This document shows positions 1 through 7,185 of a DNA stretch of 64,000 bases, one piece after another. Position 1 is the first letter of the stretch. Every line of letters starts with the position of its first letter. Origin of the DNA: Azophilus sp965220425 (GTDB taxonomy: Bacteria > Pseudomonadota > Gammaproteobacteria > Pseudomonadales > Azotimanducaceae); assembly GCA_965220425.1 (NCBI GenBank), contig OZ244830.1, positions 620,001-684,000 on the forward strand. The letters run 5' to 3'. The notes below the pieces were generated by a model, which was not told where the DNA came from, did not search any database, and saw only the letters and a program-made list of their open reading frames with translations. Made by a program: the position numbers and the translations under genes.

Positions 1-702
1 GAGGGACAGGACTTGCCAGAAGGCTTCTTCGTCTATGCTAGCCGCTATGTCGCGCAAACCATGACAGTGTTTGCAGACGACGATCAAGCGCTTGGCGAGA
101 AACACACGACTCTCGAGCGGATAAAAGATGCCGCCGGTCTGGACGATCCCATCATACTCGACGAAAACCACCGCAATACGCCGCAGATCGCGCGACTGGC
201 CGAACATTTTCACAGCGGTCGTTTGCCCGCGGCAACGGTACGTCGGTCTGCAGGGGAACTGCCTCGCCTGATGGAGCGTCCGGACACCGCATCGGCGGCG
301 AGATTAATATCCAATTGGTACAGGAACCGGGGCGGCAGCGTTGGCGTAATCGTCGAACGCAACGATACGGGACGCGAGATGCGCGGCAACCTCGCGGACT
401 CACTCCCCAATAGTGCCCGAGTGAACTTCTACGACCACCAGAGCAAAAACGAAGACTTGATCGATGTCCTGCAACCAGGCATCACCGTCCTGAACAAGGA
501 GTCTGTGAAGGGTCAGGAATTTGATGCCGTATTCATCCTCGAACTGGAATGCTTCATCCCTTGCACCAGCGACGCGGAGCGCCGCGCGATGTACATGATG
601 TGCGCCCGCGCTCGCGATCACTTGTTTTTGATCCACGGTCCAAGTCTCTCGGTCGCCGCCCGCGCCGCACTGCCAAGGTCTGAGTTGCTGGAGGAAACGT
701 GA
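1..702 (+). CDS. Superfamily I DNA helicase, C-terminal part (5' end outside window)
   Basis: The frame is open from base 1 and stops at TGA 700-702, so only the last 233 residues are visible. Helicase motifs appear in order: VFADDDQ (Walker B, motif II), ENHRNT (motif III/IV region), VKGQEFDAVFIL (motif V) and MYMMCARARDHLFL (motif VI with the arginine that contacts ATP). This order is that of UvrD/Rep-like SF1 helicases; the Walker A motif must lie upstream, outside the window. The family unwinds duplex DNA with ATP in repair, conjugation or defence. The stop overlaps the GTG of the next gene (GTGA at 699-702), which indicates translational coupling to the AlkB-domain protein. The exact subfamily cannot be set from a fragment. 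Confidence 0.85.
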   Translation, partial: EGQDLPEGFFVYASRYVAQTMTVFADDDQALGEKHTTLERIKDAAGLDDPIILDENHRNTPQIARLAEHFHSGRLPAATVRRSAGELPRLMERPDTASAARLISNWYRNRGGSVGVIVERNDTGREMRGNLADSLPNSARVNFYDHQSKNEDLIDVLQPGITVLNKESVKGQEFDAVFILELECFIPCTSDAERRAMYMMCARARDHLFLIHGPSLSVAARAALPRSELLEET

Positions 703-2909
703 CTACTAGCCAAACCAAGTTCCCGTTTGGCAGCGAAATATCGGTATTTGCAGCCCGGACTCCTGAAGGGCTCAACGGCAAGCCGCGCTGGCTGGGCTTG
801 GATACGGACCATAGGCGACTGCTCGAAGCGCTGCAGGACGGCTGGCTACGTCCGGAAGCGTCGACTGCGGGCTGGCTTCTCGGCGTTCAGGCCTATGCTC
901 CGGCGCTGCCGAACGCGTCTTGTGCGACTCCGGCGAAGCATGCAATACGAACTCGAATTAAGCTGGATGTCGAGAAACTCCCGGACGTGGAAGTGCTGGT
1001 CCGCCGCGATGGCGATTGGGTATCTGTCGCCCTTGACGCCGGCGTGTCAGAGCGAACGCCCTTGTTCTGGCTAGGAGCCTTACCCACCTTCGCAATCTGC
1101 GAGCTTACCGTGACCACGGACGAGGAACGCGCGCGCCTGCTCGGACTCGCCCGGCAGTTTGCAAACGTCGAGTTGCCAGACAGGCTCGTTATCGTGGACG
1201 CGACCGGTGGCGATGCACTCGATTGCACCGATCCTCCGCCGGATGTCGAGCCAGTGGTGGTCGTGCCACCCGAAGAGGACGCAGTGCGGGGGGCCATGTG
1301 TATGGCGATGTGGGCAGTTCCGCGCGTAGATCCGTGGCTGGATGTCCTCGTTGCGAGCTTGTCCGGGGATGCTACGAAACTGGTGAAGGCGGCGGGCGAG
1401 GTGGATGCACACTGGTGGCGGTTCGCGCCTTGGGACCGAACGAATGGCGGTGCCACTCCGGATGACTTGCAGGAATACCTCTGGCGAGCGGCGACGGAGG
1501 TATTCGCCGAGGCGATAGCCACCGACGCCATGCCGGCAAGCGAACTTGCGCGTCGGATCGTTGCCTCGGCGGTGCGGGATGGTGCTGTTCGCAAGGAAAC
1601 CGAGGAGTGGCGGCTTGCAACGCAAGATATCCTGCGCGGCGAAGCGACGATCGCGCTTGACGATTCTAGGAGCAATTGGCGAACCTGTCCCGTCGGTATC
1701 GCCATTCAGCTTGTGCTATCCCGCCCGGATCCAATGACGTTCAGGACATGGTGCAAGGACATGCCAGACCTGCCGCCGGCGGTCTGGTGGTCTGCGGCCG
1801 TGTTATGTGGCCTGCTGCGCGGCTATCGGCGACTCGACGTTCGATTCAGGGGATCCACGAGCCAGCGCGAGGTACTTGCAGTTCATGCCTTGCGGGCGTG
1901 CGGCGGCAATGTCGCTTCGGTTCGTTGGCGTCACGACGCCGACAAGCCGAACTGGCGTAGCCAGAGCAAAGGTGAACCGGGTTTCGCCCTGCTTTGGGGG
2001 AACGAGCCCATCGCCCATTTGCGGATGCAAGCGCGAGGTGCCTGGTACATCGCCGACTTCGCGAACCGGGAGGTATTGCAGACGGCCAAGTCCATCGCGA
2101 AGGAGTTGCGCTGGCAGCGGTGCTGGTACCAAGAACTGGAAGTCCCACCGGGGACACTGCGCGTCCTAGGCACGGGAAAGGTATACATGCAGGACGACCG
2201 GATTGATGTACGCGGCAACCGCGTATGCATCCGGCTTCCTCAAGATGCCTCTCTGCACGACCGCTTCGACCCCAAGGCGTTTCGTCGTCACGTCACCATC
2301 GAGGCGGGAACGCTCCGAGCACCACCTCGTTCCAGGACGCCAAGTGCGTGGTTGGGAATTCCAGGTCTGCGCTACCAACCGGGATTTCTGAGCGAAGAAG
2401 AGGAGATGGATGTCATCGGCAGCATCCGTGCATCCGAGTGGCAGCAGGACCTCAAACGGCGCGTTCAGCACTACGGCTGGAAGTATGATTACGGATCACG
2501 CAAGGTGGATCCGACGATGCGTGTGGGTCCGTTGCCCGGGTGGGCCGATGTCATTGCCCGACGACTGGTCGACGAAGGCTTCGTCCCGCAATACCCCGAT
2601 CAGGTGATCGTCAACGAATACGTCGGTAAGCAGGGCATCAGCAAGCATGTTGACAGCGAGGAGAGCTTCGCGGATGGCATCGCGATGGTAAGCTTGGGCG
2701 AGTCTTGGGAAATGGTGTTCCGACATGGGAAGCGCAAGGAGGTCGGTACACTCGAACGACGAAGCGTGGCAGTCATGAAGGACGACGCACGGTATCGCTG
2801 GACCCATGAGATACCGGCGCGAAAGAATGAGCCGGGTCCGCCGAGACGGGAACGCGGAACGCGTATCTCACTCACATTTCGTAAAGTGATTGCGCAGCAG
2901 GGTCGGTGA
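699..2909 (+). CDS. Large protein of unknown N-terminal function with C-terminal AlkB-type Fe(II)/2-oxoglutarate dioxygenase domain
   Basis: This is a 736-residue protein starting at GTG 699, which overlaps the helicase stop by 4 bases. Residues about 545-735 form an AlkB-like dioxygenase: iron ligands H650 and D652 in KHVDSEESF, distal ligand H703 in RWTHEI, and the 2-oxoglutarate-binding pair R722 and R728 in RGTRISLTFR. AlkB enzymes demethylate alkylated bases in DNA or RNA. The first 540 residues match no family I recognise; they start with SEISVFAARTPEG and include a proline/valine-rich linker near residue 185 (DPPPDVEPVVVVPPEE) and a Trp-rich middle. Normal AlkB proteins are about 200 residues, so this is a fusion. 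With the helicase it looks like a two-gene DNA repair or defence module, but that role is inferred from pairing only. Confidence 0.8.
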   Translation: MTTSQTKFPFGSEISVFAARTPEGLNGKPRWLGLDTDHRRLLEALQDGWLRPEASTAGWLLGVQAYAPALPNASCATPAKHAIRTRIKLDVEKLPDVEVLVRRDGDWVSVALDAGVSERTPLFWLGALPTFAICELTVTTDEERARLLGLARQFANVELPDRLVIVDATGGDALDCTDPPPDVEPVVVVPPEEDAVRGAMCMAMWAVPRVDPWLDVLVASLSGDATKLVKAAGEVDAHWWRFAPWDRTNGGATPDDLQEYLWRAATEVFAEAIATDAMPASELARRIVASAVRDGAVRKETEEWRLATQDILRGEATIALDDSRSNWRTCPVGIAIQLVLSRPDPMTFRTWCKDMPDLPPAVWWSAAVLCGLLRGYRRLDVRFRGSTSQREVLAVHALRACGGNVASVRWRHDADKPNWRSQSKGEPGFALLWGNEPIAHLRMQARGAWYIADFANREVLQTAKSIAKELRWQRCWYQELEVPPGTLRVLGTGKVYMQDDRIDVRGNRVCIRLPQDASLHDRFDPKAFRRHVTIEAGTLRAPPRSRTPSAWLGIPGLRYQPGFLSEEEEMDVIGSIRASEWQQDLKRRVQHYGWKYDYGSRKVDPTMRVGPLPGWADVIARRLVDEGFVPQYPDQVIVNEYVGKQGISKHVDSEESFADGIAMVSLGESWEMVFRHGKRKEVGTLERRSVAVMKDDARYRWTHEIPARKNEPGPPRRERGTRISLTFRKVIAQQGR

Positions 2910-3114
2910 GGAACGCGGGCCAAGCCAGCGGTGAGACTTCCGCGATTCGATAGAGCGCGTCCGTGAAGCGAGGGAGCCACGGCGGGACGCGCCAACACGA
3001 CGGTACAGGCATCCGCCATGCCTCGTGTGGTCGAACTCGCGCGCCTGGCTCAACCGGCACGAACCGCCTTCGAGGGCCCCGCATAGAGGTCATATCGTTG
3101 CCCGCCTTGAAGCG

Positions 3115-3837
3115 TCAGACCGGATCGGAAGAATATCCGGTCTGGAGCCGCATCCAATAGAGATAGGGGGTGAGCGTCAGCAAAACGTTGACGAATATTC
3201 GAATCGTGCTTTCAAGTGGATGCGGATACGGTGGGTAGAGGAAAAGACTTACGCCCATTGCCCACTGGTCTTCTCCCCAAACCATGCCCGTATAAAATGA
3301 GCCGCCGAGAACGCCCACAACGACGATTCCCAGGATCGGCCATGGTGAACGGGTATGGCGCGAGACCGCCATCCAACAGAAGGTGGCGCCAAGGATGAGG
3401 GGAGTCGCGTATTGGAATGCCATCAAGGTGTAATCCACCGAGCCGACAAACCAGGAATGAGGCGCTTCGATCGCACCTGCATCCAGGTAGGAGATGTACA
3501 GCTTGACAATGGGCTCCACCGCCAATATCAGCAGAACCGTCAGACCAACCAGTAGCATTGGGGGTAACAGCGTATAAATGGCCCAGGGCCAGCGAGCGGC
3601 CCATGATCTGAGTTCGGGCCTTGCCAATATCGCAGTTGCTACATCCCGCTCGGCGCCCAGTCTGGCGCCGGCCCAGGATGACGCCTCCGCGTTGTTCATT
3701 CCCTCGGTTAGCGCATCGGCTTGCAGATCCTGAAGATGGTCGCGCAATTCGCGGACGATCCGGCAAACACGTCGAGGGGAGATTCCACCACGCAGAAGCT
3801 CTTGCGAAAGGAACCGGTAGTCAAAGCGGTCGGACAT
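3115..3837 (-). CDS. HAAS-type membrane protein paired with PadR regulator
   Basis: The 240-residue protein has a soluble N-terminal part (residues 1-80) resembling the HAAS / permease-prefix domain: a helical stretch with RIVRELRDHLQD and an alanine-rich helix ending in RLGAERDVATAIL. Five or so hydrophobic segments follow (about 88-110, 135-150, 155-170, 175-195, 215-232). Such proteins are typically encoded next to PadR regulators, and here the start codon lies 17 bases inside the upstream padR gene, so the two are translated together. The family is thought to act in membrane signalling; substrate and partner are unknown. The 3' end abuts a short sequence repeated at 6289. Confidence 0.7.
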   Translation of the reverse strand: MSDRFDYRFLSQELLRGGISPRRVCRIVRELRDHLQDLQADALTEGMNNAEASSWAGARLGAERDVATAILARPELRSWAARWPWAIYTLLPPMLLVGLTVLLILAVEPIVKLYISYLDAGAIEAPHSWFVGSVDYTLMAFQYATPLILGATFCWMAVSRHTRSPWPILGIVVVGVLGGSFYTGMVWGEDQWAMGVSLFLYPPYPHPLESTIRIFVNVLLTLTPYLYWMRLQTGYSSDPV

Positions 3838-4189
3838 GGCTGTTCTCCGCGGGGAATGCGGTGGCGTTATCCAGGACGTTTTCGATACCCCCCCGGATCC
3901 GGCCCCATCGCTCTTTCAGTTCCTGCAGCCGATGTCGACCCCTGGCCATCACCCGGTAGTAGACGCGCCGTCGTCCGTTCACCATTCTGCTTTCCGCCTT
4001 GAGCGCGCCGGCCCGCTCCAGACTGTGCAGAACGGGGTAGATCACACCTTCACCCAGAGAGATGTTGTCTCCGGTGGTACTGCGAATGGCCCGCACCAGT
4101 TCATAACCGTACATGGCGCGGCGTTCCAGTAGTTGCAGCACCAGCAATTCCGGTACGCCGCTCATGAAGGGAGGGTTGGAACTAGACAT
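3821..4189 (-). CDS. PadR family transcriptional regulator
   Basis: The 122-residue protein is a winged-helix regulator of the small PadR type. It shows the family signature LLVLQLLERRAMYGYEL, then SLGEGVIYPVLHSLERAGAL (recognition helix region) and the wing GRRRVYYRV, with a short C-terminal dimer helix. PadR proteins usually repress an adjacent membrane or efflux gene and their own promoter, which fits the overlapping HAAS membrane gene downstream. The part of this gene at 3996-4095 is present again, without the rest, in the decayed duplicate at 6344-6440. The start ATG 4189 gives a normal length for the subfamily. Confidence 0.85.
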   Translation of the reverse strand: MSSSNPPFMSGVPELLVLQLLERRAMYGYELVRAIRSTTGDNISLGEGVIYPVLHSLERAGALKAESRMVNGRRRVYYRVMARGRHRLQELKERWGRIRGGIENVLDNATAFPAENSHVRPL

Positions 4190-4298
4190 CGAAAAGCGCC
4201 TCCATACCTCGTGGATCTAGGCATAATGCCTGTTGGTTCAAGGTATGTCAAAGGCTTGAGGTTTTCTGCTGTAGCCTGGTGAGCCGTGGCGCGGCCGG

Positions 4299-4500
4299 TC
4301 AGAATTCAAGCAGGTCCTGGCCGACAACGACGGACCCGCCAAAATGCTTCCTGACACCGGCCGCGTAACGGCTCATGTCGGTTTCGCCGTCGAGGCCCGG
4401 TACGACGTGGGTCAGCAGCACGGCCTCGACACCGGCCTTCGCCGCCAGCTTGCCCAGTTCCTCGGGCACCAGGTGTTCCTCGGCCATGTGGAAGGCAGCG
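4299..4500 (-). pseudogene. C-terminal fragment of a metallo-beta-lactamase-fold hydrolase
   Basis: The minus-strand frame reads AEEHLVPEELGKLAAKAG, then VEAVLLTHVVPGLDGETD, ending KHFGGSVVVGQDLLEF. The LLTHVVPG stretch and the terminal GGSVVVGQDLLEF are typical of the C-terminal strands of MBL-fold hydrolases. The catalytic HxHxDH part is missing: upstream of about 4500 the sequence switches to an SDR gene on the other strand. About 65 codons of a protein normally 250-300 residues long remain, with no start signal. It is therefore called a remnant. Confidence 0.6.
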
Positions 4501-4501
4501 G

Positions 4502-4885
4502 GACCGGATCGTCAATATCACCAGCCACATGGTCAAGTCGCCGATCGGATTTCTCGGGTTGTCGAACGGCGCCCGCGCGGGCCTCACCGGATTTGTCGGC
4601 GGGCTCGCCCGCGATGTCGCGCAGTACAACGTCACGGTCAACAACATCCTTCCGGGGCAGTTCACCACCGATCGCCTGAGATCGAACCACGCCAGATTCG
4701 CAGCCGCGCGTAGCGCGGACCCGGCAGAAGTTCGTCAATCGATGATGAACCGGATTCCGGCACGCCGATTTGGCAGTCCCGAGGAATTCGGCGCCGCCTG
4801 CGCATTCCTGTGCAGCGAGCATGCCGGATACATCACCGGCCAGAATCTGTTGCTGGACTGCGGCCACTTCCCCGGTCTTCTGTGA
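4502..4885 (+). pseudogene. C-terminal half of a short-chain dehydrogenase/reductase, 5' truncated
   Basis: The frame reads DRIVNITSHMVKSP, LSNGARAGLTGFVGG, VTVNNILPGQFTTDRL, then IPARRFGSPEEFGAACAFL and GYITGQNLLLDCG, stopping at TGA 4885. This is the second half of an SDR Rossmann protein of the 3-oxoacyl-ACP reductase type; the subgroup carries SNGARA where most SDRs have YxxxK. The nucleotide-binding N-terminal half (TGxxxGIG) is absent because the frame joins the MBL fragment at about 4501. The last 220 bases are repeated, near-identical, at 6491-6709. It is probably non-functional. Confidence 0.7.
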
Positions 4886-5093
4886 CCGGCAAAGTGCGGT
4901 GGCACGCTGCTGCAGCGCACACGCCACACACCAACAAGCCGCTCACATGCCACAAGAATCACGTCAACTCGATAGTTCCAGCTTCTCGATACTTTGCGAT
5001 TCGCTCGAAAAGGGCTTTTGTTTGTCCTATCCGTCGACGATGGAACCGTTCTTTATGACCAGGTCGTATCGCATTGTGTCACTCTGGAGAGGT

Positions 5094-5417
5094 TCAGGCT
5101 TCGTCATCAACGATGACAGCGGTGCCCACTGCGAGTAGTTCAGCGGCGCCGCCCATCACCATCGAGGTGGTGAAGCGTGTGGCAACGATGGCATTCGCGC
5201 CGAGTTTCGCGGCTTCCGCGATCATGCGGTCGAGGGACTGCTCGCGGCTCTCGGCGAGGAGCTTCGCGTATTCGTGAATCTCGCCACCGACGATGTTCCG
5301 CAGCCCAGCCATGATGTCGCGCCCTATGTGGCGCGCGCGAACCGTGTTGCCTCGCACCAGACCAAGCGTCTTGACGATGCGTTTGCCGGTGATGGTCTCG
5401 GACGTGACGACGATCAT
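5094..5417 (-). CDS. YbjQ/UPF0145 family protein
   Basis: Starting at ATG 5417 the protein is 107 residues (MIVVTSETITGKRIVKTLG), the usual length of the YbjQ family. Landmarks are VRGNTVRARHIGRDI, the GGEIHEYAKLLAESRE helix, GANAIVATRFTTS and a C-terminal GGAAELLAVGTAVIV. The family forms a pentameric small-domain fold and is listed as a putative heavy-metal-binding protein, though its role is not established. It starts 2 bases after the stop of the small membrane protein gene, so the two form an operon. A longer upstream reading of the frame is rejected because conservation begins at this ATG. Confidence 0.85.
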   Translation of the reverse strand: MIVVTSETITGKRIVKTLGLVRGNTVRARHIGRDIMAGLRNIVGGEIHEYAKLLAESREQSLDRMIAEAAKLGANAIVATRFTTSMVMGGAAELLAVGTAVIVDDEA

Positions 5418-5419
5418 GG

Positions 5420-5662
5420 TCAGATATCCAGGTCCAGGTATTTGTCGGTCTTGCGTTCGATGAGCCGCTGGCGCAATACCGACACCAACAGCAGGCCCAG
5501 CCCACCATAGATCGCTACCAGTATGAACTTGGTGATCGCCGGCGCCTCCATGAAAGCACGGAAACCCAGCACGGCCGCGACAACCAGCCCCACGGCGAAG
5601 AGGATCCACCCGATGGTGGCGATTCCGATGCCCGGGCCGGTCGACCTCTCGTCCATCTGCAT
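5420..5662 (-). CDS. Small two-helix membrane protein upstream of ybjQ-like gene
   Basis: This 80-residue protein (start ATG 5662, alternative ATG 5656) has two hydrophobic helices: IATIGWILFAVGLVVAAVLG and ITKFILVAIYGGLGLLLVSV, with a short basic/acidic C-terminal tail (RQRLIERKTDKYLDLDI). It ends 2 bases before the ybjQ-like start, and small membrane partners are common next to that family. The function is unknown; it may anchor or partner the YbjQ protein at the inner membrane. Codon use matches its neighbours, so it is likely a real gene. Confidence 0.65.
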   Translation of the reverse strand: MQMDERSTGPGIGIATIGWILFAVGLVVAAVLGFRAFMEAPAITKFILVAIYGGLGLLLVSVLRQRLIERKTDKYLDLDI

Positions 5663-5831
5663 CTCCGCACGCCACTTTCCCCATCCTGTCGCAAATTCGG
5701 GTGACGGGCAACCACGGGCATGGCGCGTGCATGGCGCGCGGGCACCTGACATGTGGCAGGATAGTTTGCACGCCGGAGACGTCGAGTCGTCGCGGGCGCG
5801 GGTTGAATCGGTGCCGTTCGAGTTGCGCTGA

Positions 5832-6054
5832 CTCGGCCTGCCTGCCGAGGAGATTCCGCTCCAAGACAATAGCGCCGATACCGTCGTTCTCACCTATACG
5901 TTGTGCACCATCGGCGGTTGGAAGACCGCTTCGGAGCAGATGCGTCGCGTGCTCAGACCGGGCGGCAAATTGCTGTTCAGCGAACACGGCAGAGCGCCGG
6001 ACGAATCAGTGCGGCGTTGGCAGGATCGCCTCGATCCATTCTGGTCAAGGATTG
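5832..6054 (+). pseudogene. Internal fragment of a class I SAM-dependent methyltransferase
   Basis: After an in-frame TGA at 5829 the frame reads LPAEEIPLQDNSADTVVLTY, TLCTIGGWKTASEQMRRVL, then RPGGKLLFSEHGRAP and WQDRLDPFW. This corresponds to motifs II-III of UbiE/Methyltransf_11 proteins: the acidic loop, the T-L-C-T-I strand, and the RPGGKLL loop. The SAM-binding GxGxG motif and the C-terminal part are both missing. At about 6054 it runs into the nitrilase fragment on the other strand. No start codon is present, so this is gene debris. Confidence 0.65.
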
Positions 6055-6257
6055 CCAGGGCCTCCGTCCGGCAGGGCCTCGAGCATTTTCGCCCGCTCCC
6101 TGCCCGGACCGATGAAGGTGAACGCTTCCGGCGCGAATAGGGCGCTCGCGCCTGCTTCGGCAGCCTGTGTCACCAGCTTCCCGGTAACGCGGAGGTTCTT
6201 GTAGACATCGGCAGTCGCGCACATCTGCACGACAGCGGCCTTGCACGGGGTCGTCAT
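6055..6257 (-). pseudogene. N-terminal fragment of a carbon-nitrogen hydrolase (nitrilase superfamily)
   Basis: From ATG 6257 the minus-strand frame reads KAAVVQMCATADVYKNL, then AAEAGASALFAPEAFTFIG and RERAKMLEALPDGGP before the similarity ends. AAVVQMC and the ALFAPEAF strand with its glutamate (the first residue of the nitrilase Glu-Lys-Cys triad) are characteristic. About 67 of roughly 270 residues remain; the Lys and Cys catalytic residues are lost. The junction with the methyltransferase fragment is at about 6054. It may still be expressed but cannot be an active enzyme. Confidence 0.65.
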
Positions 6258-6288
6258 TTCGCCGGCATTATACGATCGGCGCGGGTGT

Positions 6289-6852
6289 CTGAACCGGCAT
6301 GAACCGCCTTCGAGGGCACCGTACAGAGGTCATATCGTTGTCAGCCTTGAGCGCCGGCCCGCTCCAGGCTGTGCAGAACGGGATGGATCACGCCTTCACC
6401 GAGGGAGATGTTGTCTCCCGTGGTACTGCGAATGGCCCGTGCCTCCAGGCGCAATGGCAGCCATGCACAATATCGCGGCAATCCAACCTGACCGATCGCC
6501 TGAGATCGAACCACGCCGGATTCGCAGCCGCGCGCAACGCGGACCCGGCAGAAGTTCGTCAATCGATGATGAACCGGATTCCGGCACGCCGATTTGGCAG
6601 CCCCGAGGAATTCGGATCCGCCTGCGCGTTTCTGTGCAGCGAGCATGCCGGATACATCACCGGCCGGAACCTGTTGCTGGACTGCGGCCACTTCCCCGGT
6701 CTTCTGTGACCGGCAAAGTGCGGTGGCAAGCTGCTGCAGCGCAGACGCCACACACCAACAAGCCGCTCACATGCCACAAGAATCACGTCAACTCGATAGT
6801 TCCAGCTTCTCGATACTTTGCGATTCGCTCGAAAAGGGCTTTTGTTTGTCCT
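6289..6852. repeat. Segmental duplication, copy B (internally deleted)
   Basis: This block joins three pieces of copy A (3050-5028): the sequence 3' of the membrane gene, 100 bases of padR, and 362 bases holding the SDR C-terminus plus its downstream flank. The first junction falls exactly on GCCTTGA, a 7-base sequence present at both ends of the deleted stretch in copy A (3104-3110 and 3996-4002). About 50 bases at 6441-6490 match nothing else I can find. No intact gene lies between 6258 and 6952; the 71-codon SDR tail at 6491-6709 (DRLRSNHAGFAAARN to HFPGLL) is a remnant. Confidence 0.85.
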
Positions 6853-6890
6853 CCGTAGCGCTCTCGCTATTCTCCTGGAATTGCACCGAA

Positions 6891-6947
6891 CGGTAAATTT
6901 CTGTTGACGCCGTCCGTCCGGCAGTGCGATATTCCCGATCGGTAAAT
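6891..6947 (+). promoter_or_regulatory. Probable hipBA promoter with paired CGGTAAAT operator repeats
   Basis: TTGACG (6904-6909) and GATATT (6928-6933) are separated by 18 bases and resemble a sigma-70 promoter. Two direct copies of CGGTAAAT, at 6891-6898 and 6940-6947, flank it; the second lies 5 bases before the hipB start. HipB proteins autorepress by binding repeated sites around their promoter, so these repeats are good operator candidates. The assignment rests on pattern only. Confidence 0.5.
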
Positions 6948-6952
6948 CCATC

Positions 6953-7174
6953 ATGTCGAAGAGAGTCCTGACGCCGGCCGAGATCGGTGACCTGGTACGG
7001 GCAGCCCGCAAGGCTGCCGGATTGCGGCAGTACGAACTCGCCGGCGCCGCCGGGGTCGGTCTGCGATTTCTTGTGGAGCTTGAGAGAGGCAAACCCACGG
7101 CCCAACTCGGCAAGACGCTGCAAGTGCTGCAAGCCCTCGGATGCACGTTCGACATTGCGCCGCCGGAAGCCTGA
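6953..7174 (+). CDS. hipB: HipB-like antitoxin, XRE helix-turn-helix
   Basis: The 73-residue protein is almost entirely an XRE-type helix-turn-helix: TPAEIGDLVRAARKAAGLRQ, ELAGAAGVGLRFLVELERGK, then a short tail LQALGCTFDIAPPEA typical of HipB (the strand that pairs in the dimer). It lies 11 bases upstream of hipA, the standard antitoxin-first order. HipB binds and inhibits HipA and represses the operon. ATG 6953 follows the second CGGTAAAT repeat directly, so operator occupancy would block initiation. Confidence 0.9.
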   Translation: MSKRVLTPAEIGDLVRAARKAAGLRQYELAGAAGVGLRFLVELERGKPTAQLGKTLQVLQALGCTFDIAPPEA

Positions 7175-7185
7175 AGGGTTGACGC

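Larger units (their letters stand above)
3050..5028. repeat. Segmental duplication, copy A (longer copy)
   Basis: Three stretches of this region recur in the same order at 6289-6852: 3050-3110 matches 6289-6350, 3996-4095 matches 6344-6440, and 4667-5028 matches 6491-6852 (362 bases each, near-identical by eye). Copy A carries the HAAS membrane gene, padR and the MBL and SDR fragments; copy B lacks most of this. Copy A itself already contains broken genes, so the duplication involved DNA that was decaying or decayed afterwards. Confidence 0.85.

Noticed and set aside
2872..3093. A 73-codon minus-strand frame downstream of the AlkB gene (LPRFTDALYRIAEVSPLAWP)
   Set aside because: It has a plausible hydrophobic-aromatic pattern and may be a gene remnant, but there is no recognisable family, and two alternative frames overlap it.
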